Origin: a virus
IMG/VR virus record: IMGVR_UViG_3300048839_001865
Span: 1 to 34,525 of that record
DNA length: 34,525 nt
Reading direction: 5' to 3' (one strand)
Below the pieces are notes generated by a model, which had not been told where the DNA came from, searched no databases, and saw nothing but the letters and a program-made list of their open reading frames with translations. Position 1 is the first letter of the stretch. Every line of letters starts with the position of its first letter. The translations under genes were made by a program, and so were the position numbers. Positions 21,806 to 28,435 of this stretch are shown one piece after another.

Positions 21806-23629
21806 ATGACCGCCATCCGTTTCGACATCCGCGACTTCCGCCGCCTCGAACGGGCCACCCTCTCCGTCGAGGGAGTGACCTTCGTCGGGGGGAGGAACGG
21901 ACACGGCAAGACCTCGCTCGCCCAGGCCATCGGCGCCCTGCTCACCGGCTCCCGCATCCCGCCCGGCCTGCCCCTCAAGCTCTCCGAGGCCGGCGCCCTG
22001 GTGCGTTCCGGCGCCGCCGATGCCGGCCTGTCGCTGAAGACGGACGGGGGCGGGACGGCCAGCCTCTCCTACCCCAAGGCCGAGTACAAGACCAAGGGGG
22101 ACGCCCTTCACGCCTCCTCCTATGCCGCCGGGCAAGTTTCCATCCTTGACCTGCCGGACAAGGAACGGGCCGTCGAACTGGCCCGCTACCTGAAGTCGGA
22201 ACCCAGCCTCCTCGACCTGATCGAGGCCATCCGCGAGGCCGGCTTGGTATCCGACCTGTCGGTCAGTAATCCGACTACCGAAGAAACCGCTGCCATGGAT
22301 GGACTCCGACTCGGTCCCGGCGACCTCTGCCTTTACCGCTACGCCAGAATGGTCTGGACCGATATCGAGGCGAACGGCTGGGACGCCGCACTGAAGCGCG
22401 CCCGCGAGTTCGGTGCCCGGCAGAAGGGCGCATGGGAGACCGTGACCGGCGAGAAGGCCTACCAGCCGACTGGGGCCGACACCTGGCGGCCTCGTTCCCC
22501 GGACTGGTCCGACGACCTGCTGTCCGTCAGCCAGGAGACCCTGGAGGCAGAGGCCGCCGACCGCCTCCGCCTCCTGGAGGAGGCCATCGGCAAGGGAGCA
22601 GTCGACAAGGCGGAGATCGACCGCCTGCAATCCGTAGTGAATCGCGGCGCGCCTCCCCCGCTCCAGGACGCGGCCGATGCCGAGGCAATGATCACCGATG
22701 CCCGCCGCAAGCTGGACGAACTGCCGCGCCCGTCCGGGGCCGCGATCATGGTGACCTGTCCCCACTGCGGCGCGGAATCGCGGCTCGTGGTCGGGAGCGG
22801 CGCCGGCGGGGCAGCCACCTACGCCTTGGACGCCGATGGTGGCGAGCCCCTGTCCGAGGAGGAGAGCCGGGGCCGCGAGTCCATGATCGACATCGCGCGC
22901 GTCAATCTGCGTCGGGCCGAAGGGGCGCTGGCGGACATCCTCCGCAACAACGCCGCGACCGAGACCGCCTTGCGCGATTTTCTCAAGGCCGAAGCCCGGC
23001 TGGCGGAGCTGCGCGCCCTGCCCGACAACGGCCCGGCCATCGAGGCGGCGCGAACCGCCCTGGCCGCCGCACGGGCGCGCCTCGACCTGCGGAAGCGCAA
23101 GGAGGACGCCGACAAGATCCATCGCGCCATCCAGGACAACCAGGCTCTCGTTGCCATCCTGGCGCCCGAGGGATTGCGGCGCCGCAAGCTGGCCGAGGTG
23201 GTTTCCGCCTTCAACGACGGCATCCTGGCGCCGCTTTGCGAGACGGCGGGCTGGGAGCCGGCGACCCTGGACGAGGACCTGACCTTCCGCTACGGCGGCT
23301 TCCCCGCCGGGCTGCTGGCCGAGTCCCACCTCTTCCGGCTGAGGGCGGTACTCCAGTTCGCCTGCGCCCGGGTCGATGATTCGGCCATGGTGGTGGTGGA
23401 CGGGGCCGACGTGCTCGACCGCCAGGGTCGCATCGGTCTGCTCAAGCTGGCGATGGCGGCCGGCATCCCGACCCTCATCCTGGCGACCTACGACACCCCG
23501 GAAAAGCTGCCCGCCCTCTATAAGGTTCCGGGCGGCGCCACCTACTGGCTGGAGCATGGTCGGCTCCGGCCGGTGGCCGATGCCGTCCCGGCCGCCGCGC
23601 CCACGGCCCAACCCCAGGCAGCGGAGTAG
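21806..23629 (+). CDS. SMC/RecF-like ATPase with CxxC zinc-hook motif
   Basis: A 607-residue ABC-type ATPase. Walker A is GRNGHGKT (to T36), and the Walker B region is SAMVVVDGADVLD (about residues 522-534). Between them lie two helical arms around CPHCG (C318, C321), as in the Rad50/SbcC zinc hook, though the arms are short (about 200 residues each). The family opens DNA ends or loads on DNA together with a nuclease such as SbcD; no SbcD-type gene is visible here, so the partner may be the Cas4-like nuclease three genes upstream. ATG 21806 has GGGAG at a fair distance. Likely part of the phage recombination module. Confidence 0.82.
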   Translation: MTAIRFDIRDFRRLERATLSVEGVTFVGGRNGHGKTSLAQAIGALLTGSRIPPGLPLKLSEAGALVRSGAADAGLSLKTDGGGTASLSYPKAEYKTKGDALHASSYAAGQVSILDLPDKERAVELARYLKSEPSLLDLIEAIREAGLVSDLSVSNPTTEETAAMDGLRLGPGDLCLYRYARMVWTDIEANGWDAALKRAREFGARQKGAWETVTGEKAYQPTGADTWRPRSPDWSDDLLSVSQETLEAEAADRLRLLEEAIGKGAVDKAEIDRLQSVVNRGAPPPLQDAADAEAMITDARRKLDELPRPSGAAIMVTCPHCGAESRLVVGSGAGGAATYALDADGGEPLSEEESRGRESMIDIARVNLRRAEGALADILRNNAATETALRDFLKAEARLAELRALPDNGPAIEAARTALAAARARLDLRKRKEDADKIHRAIQDNQALVAILAPEGLRRRKLAEVVSAFNDGILAPLCETAGWEPATLDEDLTFRYGGFPAGLLAESHLFRLRAVLQFACARVDDSAMVVVDGADVLDRQGRIGLLKLAMAAGIPTLILATYDTPEKLPALYKVPGGATYWLEHGRLRPVADAVPAAAPTAQPQAAE

Positions 23630-23633
23630 CACC

Positions 23634-23924
23634 ATGAACAACATCGGCAACAACATGCGGCGGCTGGATGTTTGGCTGCGCGAGTTGGACGTCGACATGG
23701 ACCTGCCCGCCAGCATCCGGTCGTCCCCGATTGATGCCGCCGAGGAGATCGAGCGGCTCGAGGCGGCCCGCGATGGGCTGCTGGAGGCGGCGTCTGCCTT
23801 GCTGACGCACTACGCTCGGTCGGTCAATGTTGGGCCGCACGACAACCCGGGGACCGAAGCGAGCCTCCTGAGGAAACTCAGGGAGGCTGCCGCCAAGGCG
23901 CGGGGGGAGGGCTCTGAGCCATGA
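23634..23924 (+). CDS. hypothetical small protein
   Basis: A 96-residue, helical, charged protein that I do not recognise (LDVWLRELDVDMDLPASIRS, then DAAEEIERLEAARDGLLEAA, likely coiled coil). It starts 4 nt after the stop of the SMC-like gene and overlaps the next gene by ATGA, so it is co-translated in the right early operon. Its short length and coiled-coil potential would fit an adaptor, but nothing shows a role. Confidence 0.68.
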   Translation: MNNIGNNMRRLDVWLRELDVDMDLPASIRSSPIDAAEEIERLEAARDGLLEAASALLTHYARSVNVGPHDNPGTEASLLRKLREAAAKARGEGSEP

Positions 23925-24289
23925 CCGCCATTCAAACCAACGTTCCCATGAAAGCGCCGGATGGCAGCTTCGACTTCACCTACATGGTTACGGTCGGCGG
24001 TCACGAGGTCGCCGAAATAGAGGGCCGAGCCGAAGTGGACGACAACGGCGACCTGGACATCTGGCTGTTCGTCATCGGCACCAGTTACGGGATCATGTGC
24101 CGCCCGGACGCCGACCTGCTGGGCCGGATCGAGCCCTATCTCCGCGCCAACTACCAGGATGAGATCGCCGAGGCGCATGCCTACCAATCAGAGGCATCGG
24201 CTTATTGGCAGCGCGGGCAAGCAGCCGCATGGGGGCGGGAAGAAGACCGCATTCGCCGAAATGAAGAGCGGCGGGGAGGGGCGTGGTGA
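23921..24289 (+). CDS. hypothetical protein
   Basis: A 122-residue protein of unknown function. The first 60 residues form beta strands (FDFTYMVTVGGHEVAEIEGR, DLDIWLFVIGTSYG); the last 40 form a charged helix rich in Glu, Arg and Ala. No motif seen. It overlaps the previous gene (ATGA at 23921) and the next one (TGATG at 24289), within a chain of coupled small genes. Confidence 0.68.
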   Translation: MTAIQTNVPMKAPDGSFDFTYMVTVGGHEVAEIEGRAEVDDNGDLDIWLFVIGTSYGIMCRPDADLLGRIEPYLRANYQDEIAEAHAYQSEASAYWQRGQAAAWGREEDRIRRNEERRGGAW

Positions 24290-24480
24290 TGTCCTTCCGC
24301 GACCTTGTGGTCGAGGTCCATTGCGTCCTGGCCAATGAGATGGCCGATCTGCGGCCCGACCTCACGCCGACCCAAGTCTACGAGGCGACGCGGGAGACTG
24401 CGGACGAAACCGCGCTCTTCATGATCTTCGGCAACATCCGCCTCGCCGACTGGCGCGCAGGACGGGAGTCCATGTCATGA
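24289..24480 (+). CDS. hypothetical small protein
   Basis: A 63-residue protein that I do not recognise, helical, with DLRPDLTPTQVYEATRETAD. The start is ATG 24289, chosen because it overlaps the previous stop in TGATG and has GGGGAGGG 8 nt upstream; two GTG codons stand just before it in the same frame. Its stop overlaps the next ATG in ATGA. Confidence 0.65.
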   Translation: MSFRDLVVEVHCVLANEMADLRPDLTPTQVYEATRETADETALFMIFGNIRLADWRAGRESMS

Positions 24481-24704
24481 CGTTGACCGCCGACGACATC
24501 ATTCGCCAGGAGGAGGAGACCGTCGCCCTGATGGAGGACCATGCAAAGGCGGAGGCAGAACAGGTCGCCTATTTCCTTCGGGTCGGCAATATCGCCGCCG
24601 CCCTGTATCACGCCGACAGGGTCAAGGCATGCGAAGCGTGCGCCGACATCGCGCGCCAGCAGATCGCCGCGATCCGCGAGTCTGCGGAGAGGGAGGTTGG
24701 CTAG
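24477..24704 (+). CDS. hypothetical small protein
   Basis: A 75-residue helical protein of unknown function. It has a DDIIRQEEETVALMEDHAKA helix, and two Cys in CEACADIARQQ, too few for a clear metal site. It overlaps the previous gene by ATGA. GGGAGG lies just before the next gene's ATG, close to its own stop. Confidence 0.65.
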   Translation: MTLTADDIIRQEEETVALMEDHAKAEAEQVAYFLRVGNIAAALYHADRVKACEACADIARQQIAAIRESAEREVG

Positions 24705-24707
24705 GCC

Positions 24708-25061
24708 ATGACGGAAGACAACGGAGCCCTCTGCTGTCCGCACTGTGGCGCGAAAACGAAGGTGAGAGATAGCCGGCCAGTCCCTGGCAACCGCGCAATC
24801 CGTCGGCGGCGGCGGTGCCTCAATAAGGCCTGTGGGCATAGGTTCACGACCCACGAAAGGGAAGAGGTCACCTGGACATGCACATCCTGCGCCCACTTCT
24901 GGCCGGGGAGCGACTCACGCTGCATGGCGCCGCTCCCCGCGCCCCTGGCGGTGGCGAGCTACCGGGGCGTGAAGGTGTCCCCCGACGAGGGTTCGGACTG
25001 CCGACTGCATAGCGCCGCCGGGAGTAGTGCGGCGATGGCGAGGGAGAACGTCGATGTCTGA
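24708..25061 (+). CDS. zinc-ribbon protein: NrdR/Ogr-like N-terminus
   Basis: A 117-residue protein whose first 52 residues repeat the NrdR zinc-ribbon pattern: [20 protein letters not shown], then AIRRRRRCL and [10 protein letters not shown]. Zn ligands would be C10, C13, C37 and C42. The second pair is spaced C-x4-C as in the P2 Ogr/Delta late activators, not C-x2-C as in NrdR. The ATP-cone of NrdR is absent; a second Cys set follows (C58, C61, C72). Such ribbons bind DNA or RNA polymerase, so a transcription factor is likely: a repressor of nrd genes or a late-gene activator. Start ATG 24708 follows GGGAGG. Confidence 0.75.
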   Translation: MTEDNGALCCPHCGAKTKVRDSRPVPGNRAIRRRRRCLNKACGHRFTTHEREEVTWTCTSCAHFWPGSDSRCMAPLPAPLAVASYRGVKVSPDEGSDCRLHSAAGSSAAMARENVDV

Positions 25062-25260
25062 GCTGGACCAACAGTCCCTGACCACGTCGGAATTGGCAGC
25101 GCGCTGGGAGATGTCTCCCCAGACGCTCCGGCGCTGGCGAATGAAGAAAATCGGCCCGCCTTGGTTCCGTCCGAACGGCGGCGACGCGGGCGAGGTGCGC
25201 TACCGCCTCGCCGATATCCTGGCTTGGGAAAAGGCCGCACCGAAACGTAACAAGATGTAA
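25054..25260 (+). CDS. HTH_17 / excisionase-like DNA-binding protein
   Basis: A 68-residue winged-helix protein: [20 protein letters not shown] followed by a wing ([24 protein letters not shown]). This is the MerR/Xis-like HTH_17 fold. Its start at ATG 25054 overlaps the previous stop by 8 nt; AGGGAG is upstream. It may be a directionality factor or transcription regulator; the candidate beside the integrase (33256) fits Xis better. Operator-like site O7 covers its last codons. The tail (APKRNKM) is basic. Confidence 0.74.
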   Translation: MSELDQQSLTTSELAARWEMSPQTLRRWRMKKIGPPWFRPNGGDAGEVRYRLADILAWEKAAPKRNKM

Positions 25261-25261
25261 T
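25247..25261. promoter_or_regulatory. operator-like site O7 (weak)
   Basis: GTAACAAGATGTAAT matches the shared palindrome at 12 of 15 positions, at the 3' end of the HTH_17 gene. It is 66 bp from O8, so the pair could bind cooperatively. Confidence 0.4.
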
Positions 25262-25348
25262 GCGATTGCGCATTTGCTGTTGCACAAACGGCGCGTCCCG
25301 TGCAAATATGATGAAACAAGTTGTTACTTAAATAGCGGAGCAATCCCG
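25262..25348 (+). promoter_or_regulatory. probable internal promoter region with operator O8
   Basis: An 87-bp AT-richer gap. TATGAT (25307-25312) is a fair -10, but no good -35 stands 16-18 bp upstream; TTGCAC at 25280 is 21 bp away. Operator O8 follows at once. A second rightward promoter for the DUF2303 pair is likely but not certain. Confidence 0.5.
25313..25327. promoter_or_regulatory. operator O8
   Basis: GAAACAAGTTGTTAC matches at 14 of 15 positions and lies directly before the ribosome site (GCGGAG) of the gene at 25349. Confidence 0.7.
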
Positions 25349-25732
25349 ATGGACGAACCCACCGAACAGACCGATAGCGGCGAGCTGCGCAGCTTCTCGC
25401 AGTTCATCGGCAACGTCGACGACGGCGGCCTGCATCACGACCTGTCCGAGGCGCTGACCGACATCATCGCCGAACTGAACGACGCCCGCTTGGCCGGCGT
25501 GGGCAAGCCCAAGGCCAAGCTGGCGATCTCGCTTACCTTCACCCTGGATGGCCCGGTGGTGGAGGTGCAGGGGGACTTCAAGGAAACCATGCCCAAGGTC
25601 CCGCGCCAGAAGTCGGTGTTCTACACGACTCCCAAGAACACCTTGTCGCGTAACAACCCCAAACAGATGAACCTGCCGCTTCGCCACGTTCCGGTCGCTC
25701 CGGACGGCGATGTGCGGATCGTCTCCAACTGA
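25349..25732 (+). CDS. hypothetical protein paired with DUF2303
   Basis: A 127-residue protein. The middle is beta-rich (KAKLAISLTFTLDGPVVEVQ), the C-terminus basic and polar (KNTLSRNNPKQMNLPLRHVP). It lies 21 nt before a DUF2303 gene, and this kind of small acidic-then-basic protein commonly precedes DUF2303 genes in prophages, so the two may act together. Function unknown. Start at ATG 25349 is chosen because GCGGAG is 8 nt upstream and operator O8 lies just before it; the longer frame upstream runs through the promoter region. Confidence 0.72.
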   Translation: MDEPTEQTDSGELRSFSQFIGNVDDGGLHHDLSEALTDIIAELNDARLAGVGKPKAKLAISLTFTLDGPVVEVQGDFKETMPKVPRQKSVFYTTPKNTLSRNNPKQMNLPLRHVPVAPDGDVRIVSN

Positions 25733-25753
25733 TCAGAACCCGAGAGAGGCACC

Positions 25754-26734
25754 ATGGAAAACGAAGACACCGAAACCACGGTCCGCACCGTCGCCGATCT
25801 GGTGATGGGCCTGCACAACCCCCACGAACGCACCCTTACCGACGGCAAGGTGAATGCTCCGGTAGTGGTCCTGCCGGAGGCGGGGGGCGGCTTCCGCATC
25901 GAGTCCGTCAAGCGCTTCCTGGACGAATTTCGGGATCGTCCCGAGCGCCGCGAAGGCACGGCTCGTATGGGCGACCTCGCGTCCTTCATCGCGCACGTCA
26001 ATCGGTTCGCGACTCCGGAATCGGCGATCTTCGCCAGTGCCGATCGCCAGAAGCCCGGTCTGCTGGCGGTGCTCGACTACCACCACCGGGTGAACCTTGA
26101 GGACGGGGATGACATCAAGGTCGATCCCGACGCCACGCCCAGCTTCCTCAAGCACCGCACCGAATACCTGTTTCCCATCTCCGACGAGTGGAACACCTGG
26201 GCCGGGGCCAACGGCAAGCCGATGAACCAGGGCCAATTCGCGGCCTTCCTGGAGGACAATGCCCAGGACCTGCTTCCTCCGCCCACTTTTGCCGAGGAGA
26301 AGTCGGACTCCGATCTCGACCTCTGGCGTCTGACCGAGCTGGTGCTGGGTCGCTGGGCATCCCCCGAGCGCATGATGGAACTGAGCCGCGGGCTCGCGAT
26401 CTTCGAGTCCGCTCGAATCGTCAACGCCACCAACATCAGCACCGGCGAAGGGGCGATCACCTTCGAGGAGGAGCATCGGGACGGAGAAGGCAAGAAGCTG
26501 GAGGTCCCCAATCTGTTCCTCGTCGGCATTCCCGTCTTCAAGAACGGTCCCCGCTACCGGGTGGTGGTGCGGCTGCGCTACCGCAAGGACGGCCCGGCGA
26601 TCAAGTGGCACTACGACCTCTACAAGCACGACAAGGTGTTCGACCACGCCTTCGAGGAGGCCTGCAAGGAAGCCAGCGAGAAGACCGGCCTGCCGCTGTT
26701 CGTCGGAATCCCGGAACGTACTGGCTCGGCGTAA
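25754..26734 (+). CDS. DUF2303 (YfdQ-like) protein
   Basis: A 326-residue protein matching the DUF2303 family (YfdQ of the E. coli CPS-53 prophage): DLASFIAHVNRFATPESAIF, GLLAVLDYHH, EWNTWAGANGKPMNQGQFAA, FLEDNAQDLLPPP and a C-terminal YRVVVRLRYRKDGPAIKWHY. The family is widespread in temperate phages near recombination genes. Its biochemical role is not established; it is soluble and lacks known catalytic motifs. It is probably expressed early, from the promoter near 25.3 kb. ATG 25754 follows CGAGAGAGG. The stop is followed by a 136-bp gap that contains a hairpin. Confidence 0.86.
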   Translation: MENEDTETTVRTVADLVMGLHNPHERTLTDGKVNAPVVVLPEAGGGFRIESVKRFLDEFRDRPERREGTARMGDLASFIAHVNRFATPESAIFASADRQKPGLLAVLDYHHRVNLEDGDDIKVDPDATPSFLKHRTEYLFPISDEWNTWAGANGKPMNQGQFAAFLEDNAQDLLPPPTFAEEKSDSDLDLWRLTELVLGRWASPERMMELSRGLAIFESARIVNATNISTGEGAITFEEEHRDGEGKKLEVPNLFLVGIPVFKNGPRYRVVVRLRYRKDGPAIKWHYDLYKHDKVFDHAFEEACKEASEKTGLPLFVGIPERTGSA

Positions 26735-26804
26735 CGAAATCCCCGGCGGAGGGGTAATTCGGCAAAGCATAGCGCCCCGAAAGTCCGCCCGAACCCTCAC
26801 GGCC

Positions 26805-26826
26805 CCTTACCCGGAAACGGGTGGGG
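26805..26826 (+). repeat. hairpin with GAAA loop in intergenic gap
   Basis: The stem CCTTACCCG (26805-26813) pairs with CGGGTGGGG (26818-26826), two pairs being G-T, around a GAAA tetraloop. It sits in the 136-bp gap before the OmpR-type gene. No T-run follows, so it is more likely an RNA-stability or processing element than a terminator. Confidence 0.55.
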
Positions 26827-26870
26827 CTTGAGGCGGTAGAAAAGAAGTCACCAGGACGGAGATTGGCGCC

Positions 26871-27506
26871 ATGGCGAGAGAAGATGAAGCCCAGCGGGCC
26901 TTCCATGCCGCTCATGGCCGGCTTCCGGAAAACCAGGACGAGCTCGTTTCCTGGTTGCTGGAGGGCGTGCGCACCGCGGAAGCTGGACTTGAGCGCTTGG
27001 GCGAGGCCTCCCGCACCCTCGCCCAGCGCGCCGCCGATCTGGCCGCGATGTCGGACCAGGCCATTCTTGCCTCCCGCCTGGGCGCCTCCCTGCCTCCGCC
27101 CAACACGACGCGGCTGCGCTTCTCCGGCTGGACGCTCGATACGCTGGCGCGTGGCGTCACCTCGCCGAGCGGCCTCCCCATCCACCTGACCACGACGGAA
27201 TTCGAGATTCTGCGTGCCTTCCTGGCCGCGCCCAACAGGGTCCTGACCCGCGACGATCTTGCCGATGCCCTGTCCGCCCGTCCGGAATCCGGAAGCCGCG
27301 CCGTCGACATCCATATCGCCCGGCTGCGTCGCAAGCTGGAACTCGACCCGAGACGGCCGGTCTTCATCAAGACCGTCTTCGACCGCGGTTATGTCTTCAC
27401 TGCACCGCCAGAAGCGGTCTTCGCATTGCGCCGAGGCGCCGAAGAGAACGTTTCGACGGAAGCCGAAGGGTGGTTGCTGGAGGTGGACAGTGTCGATCTC
27501 GCATAG
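26871..27506 (+). CDS. orphan OmpR/PhoB-type winged-helix regulator
   Basis: A 211-residue protein. The C-terminal half (about residues 82-180) is a Trans_reg_C domain: RFSGWTLDTLARG, HLTTTEFEILRAFLAAPNRV, LTRDDLADAL, then AVDIHIARLRRKLELDPRRP and FIKTVFDRGYVF. The usual N-terminal receiver domain is absent; in its place is a helical region of about 75 residues (LERLGEASRTLAQRAADLAA, coiled-coil-like). So it cannot be a normal phosphorelay output and may be switched by its N-terminal domain or by level. Target unknown: late genes or host genes. ATG 26871 has a GGAG about 11 nt upstream. Confidence 0.83.
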   Translation: MAREDEAQRAFHAAHGRLPENQDELVSWLLEGVRTAEAGLERLGEASRTLAQRAADLAAMSDQAILASRLGASLPPPNTTRLRFSGWTLDTLARGVTSPSGLPIHLTTTEFEILRAFLAAPNRVLTRDDLADALSARPESGSRAVDIHIARLRRKLELDPRRPVFIKTVFDRGYVFTAPPEAVFALRRGAEENVSTEAEGWLLEVDSVDLA

Positions 27507-27681
27507 CCATTACTTCCAGTACCAGGGTTTTGCCGACGGATCATGCGCCGTCCGCACCGATGCCGCTGCTGTCTGGACCTTGCTCCGGCCCGTCCGCGGC
27601 CCCCTCCACGAGGATATGGGGACCGGCGAAGCAACCCTGTTCTGCGCGGCGATGAACCGTCGCGAAGGGGCATCCAGATGA
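27490..27681 (+). CDS. 63-residue small protein, GTG start
   Basis: A short frame from GTG 27490 to TGA 27681. GGAGG lies exactly 6 nt upstream, inside the end of the OmpR-type gene, and the stop overlaps the next ATG (27678) in ATGA. The protein begins SISHSHYFQYQGFADGSCAV and has a Leu/Trp core (AAAVWTLLRPVRGPLHED). No motif is known to me. The strong ribosome site and coupling on both sides support a real gene. Confidence 0.68.
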   Translation: MSISHSHYFQYQGFADGSCAVRTDAAAVWTLLRPVRGPLHEDMGTGEATLFCAAMNRREGASR

Positions 27682-28226
27682 TGCCGGAACGGCTGGCCGA
27701 ACTGATCCTGAAAGCCCACGCCAAAGGAATCCCACCGGCCCGGATCGCAGCCAGACTGTTAACCAGCGAACAGACGGTCGCGCGCATCATCGCCGATGCC
27801 GAGAAGTTTCAATCCGCGCAGGACCGGGCCGCGGTAATCCGCCCGGACCAGCCTCCGATCCACGACGTGAAGCCTCCCTGTTCGACTCGGGCCGGAGGTG
27901 GCGCTCACCCCTCCGGCCGCTTTTCCGAGGCGCGCCCCAAGGCGAGCCGCCGCTTGCGTCCCGTGTCAACCCTTCCCATGCCCGCACGGGGCGAACCGAC
28001 TGGCGGCGGCTCCCCTGGGGGCGGCGTAGGCGTAGCCGACCTCTCTCACCTTGGCGGGAAAGAGCCAAGGGGATGCCGGTACATCGCGGCCGACACCATT
28101 CCCGGAACGCCTTGGCGGTATTGCCAAGCCGAACAGAAGCCAGGGTCTCCTTACTGCGAAGAGCACCACAAGCTCTGCCGCCGCAGCCCGAAAGGAAAAA
28201 ATGCAGATGATGGACAGCCTGATTGA
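27678..28226 (+). CDS. GcrA-like transcription factor
   Basis: A 182-residue protein with a GcrA-like layout: a short N-terminal HTH-type segment (MPERLAELILKAHAKGIPPA, then ARLLTSEQTVARIIAD), a long Pro/Gly/Arg linker, and a C-terminal Cys-rich unit with C133, C149, C160, H163 and C167 (CRYIAADTIPGTPWRYCQAE, PYCEEHHKLCRR). Host GcrA works with sigma-70 at promoters that hold methylated GANTC and controls cell-cycle genes in alphaproteobacteria. A phage copy could redirect the host polymerase. The N-terminal domain is diverged, so the DNA target may differ. ATG 27678 has AGGGG 8 nt upstream; ATG 27681 is equally possible. Confidence 0.72.
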   Translation: MMPERLAELILKAHAKGIPPARIAARLLTSEQTVARIIADAEKFQSAQDRAAVIRPDQPPIHDVKPPCSTRAGGGAHPSGRFSEARPKASRRLRPVSTLPMPARGEPTGGGSPGGGVGVADLSHLGGKEPRGCRYIAADTIPGTPWRYCQAEQKPGSPYCEEHHKLCRRSPKGKNADDGQPD

Positions 28227-28434
28227 CCTGATCCTGAACCCGTACCGCGGCCCCATTGGGGTATGGCCGGGAGGGCCGAAATACCCGGCTTCGCCGGGGA
28301 CGGCGCGCCAGGCCCGGAAATGGCAGGACCGCTCCCGCTACACCCCCGCCGAGTGCGCGGTTCTCCGTGCTCGGCGCGGAGTCGGCCGCCCGCCCCGTCC
28401 GTCGGTCTGGGAGCAGGTGCGGAGGCGGGACTGA
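28201..28434 (+). CDS. hypothetical small basic protein
   Basis: A 77-residue protein, basic (Arg-rich C-terminus, RRGVGRPPRPSVWEQVRRRD) with a helical start (MQMMDSLIDLILNPYRG). It overlaps the end of the GcrA-like gene by 26 nt. AAAGGAAAAA stands just before ATG 28201. Not recognised. Its Arg content would fit nucleic-acid binding. Confidence 0.65.
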   Translation: MQMMDSLIDLILNPYRGPIGVWPGGPKYPASPGTARQARKWQDRSRYTPAECAVLRARRGVGRPPRPSVWEQVRRRD

Positions 28435-28435
28435 C

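Noticed and set aside
20340-21809. Long plus-strand open frame across the end of recT and the gap
   Set aside because: It overlaps recT and the minus-strand membrane gene in another frame and has Arg/Pro-rich composition.
21725-23716. Long minus-strand open frame opposite the SMC-like ATPase
   Set aside because: Walker motifs and the CxxC are in the plus-strand frame; the opposite frame is low-complexity.
26805-26826. Hairpin as an intrinsic terminator
   Set aside because: No T-run follows and the next gene is on the same strand.
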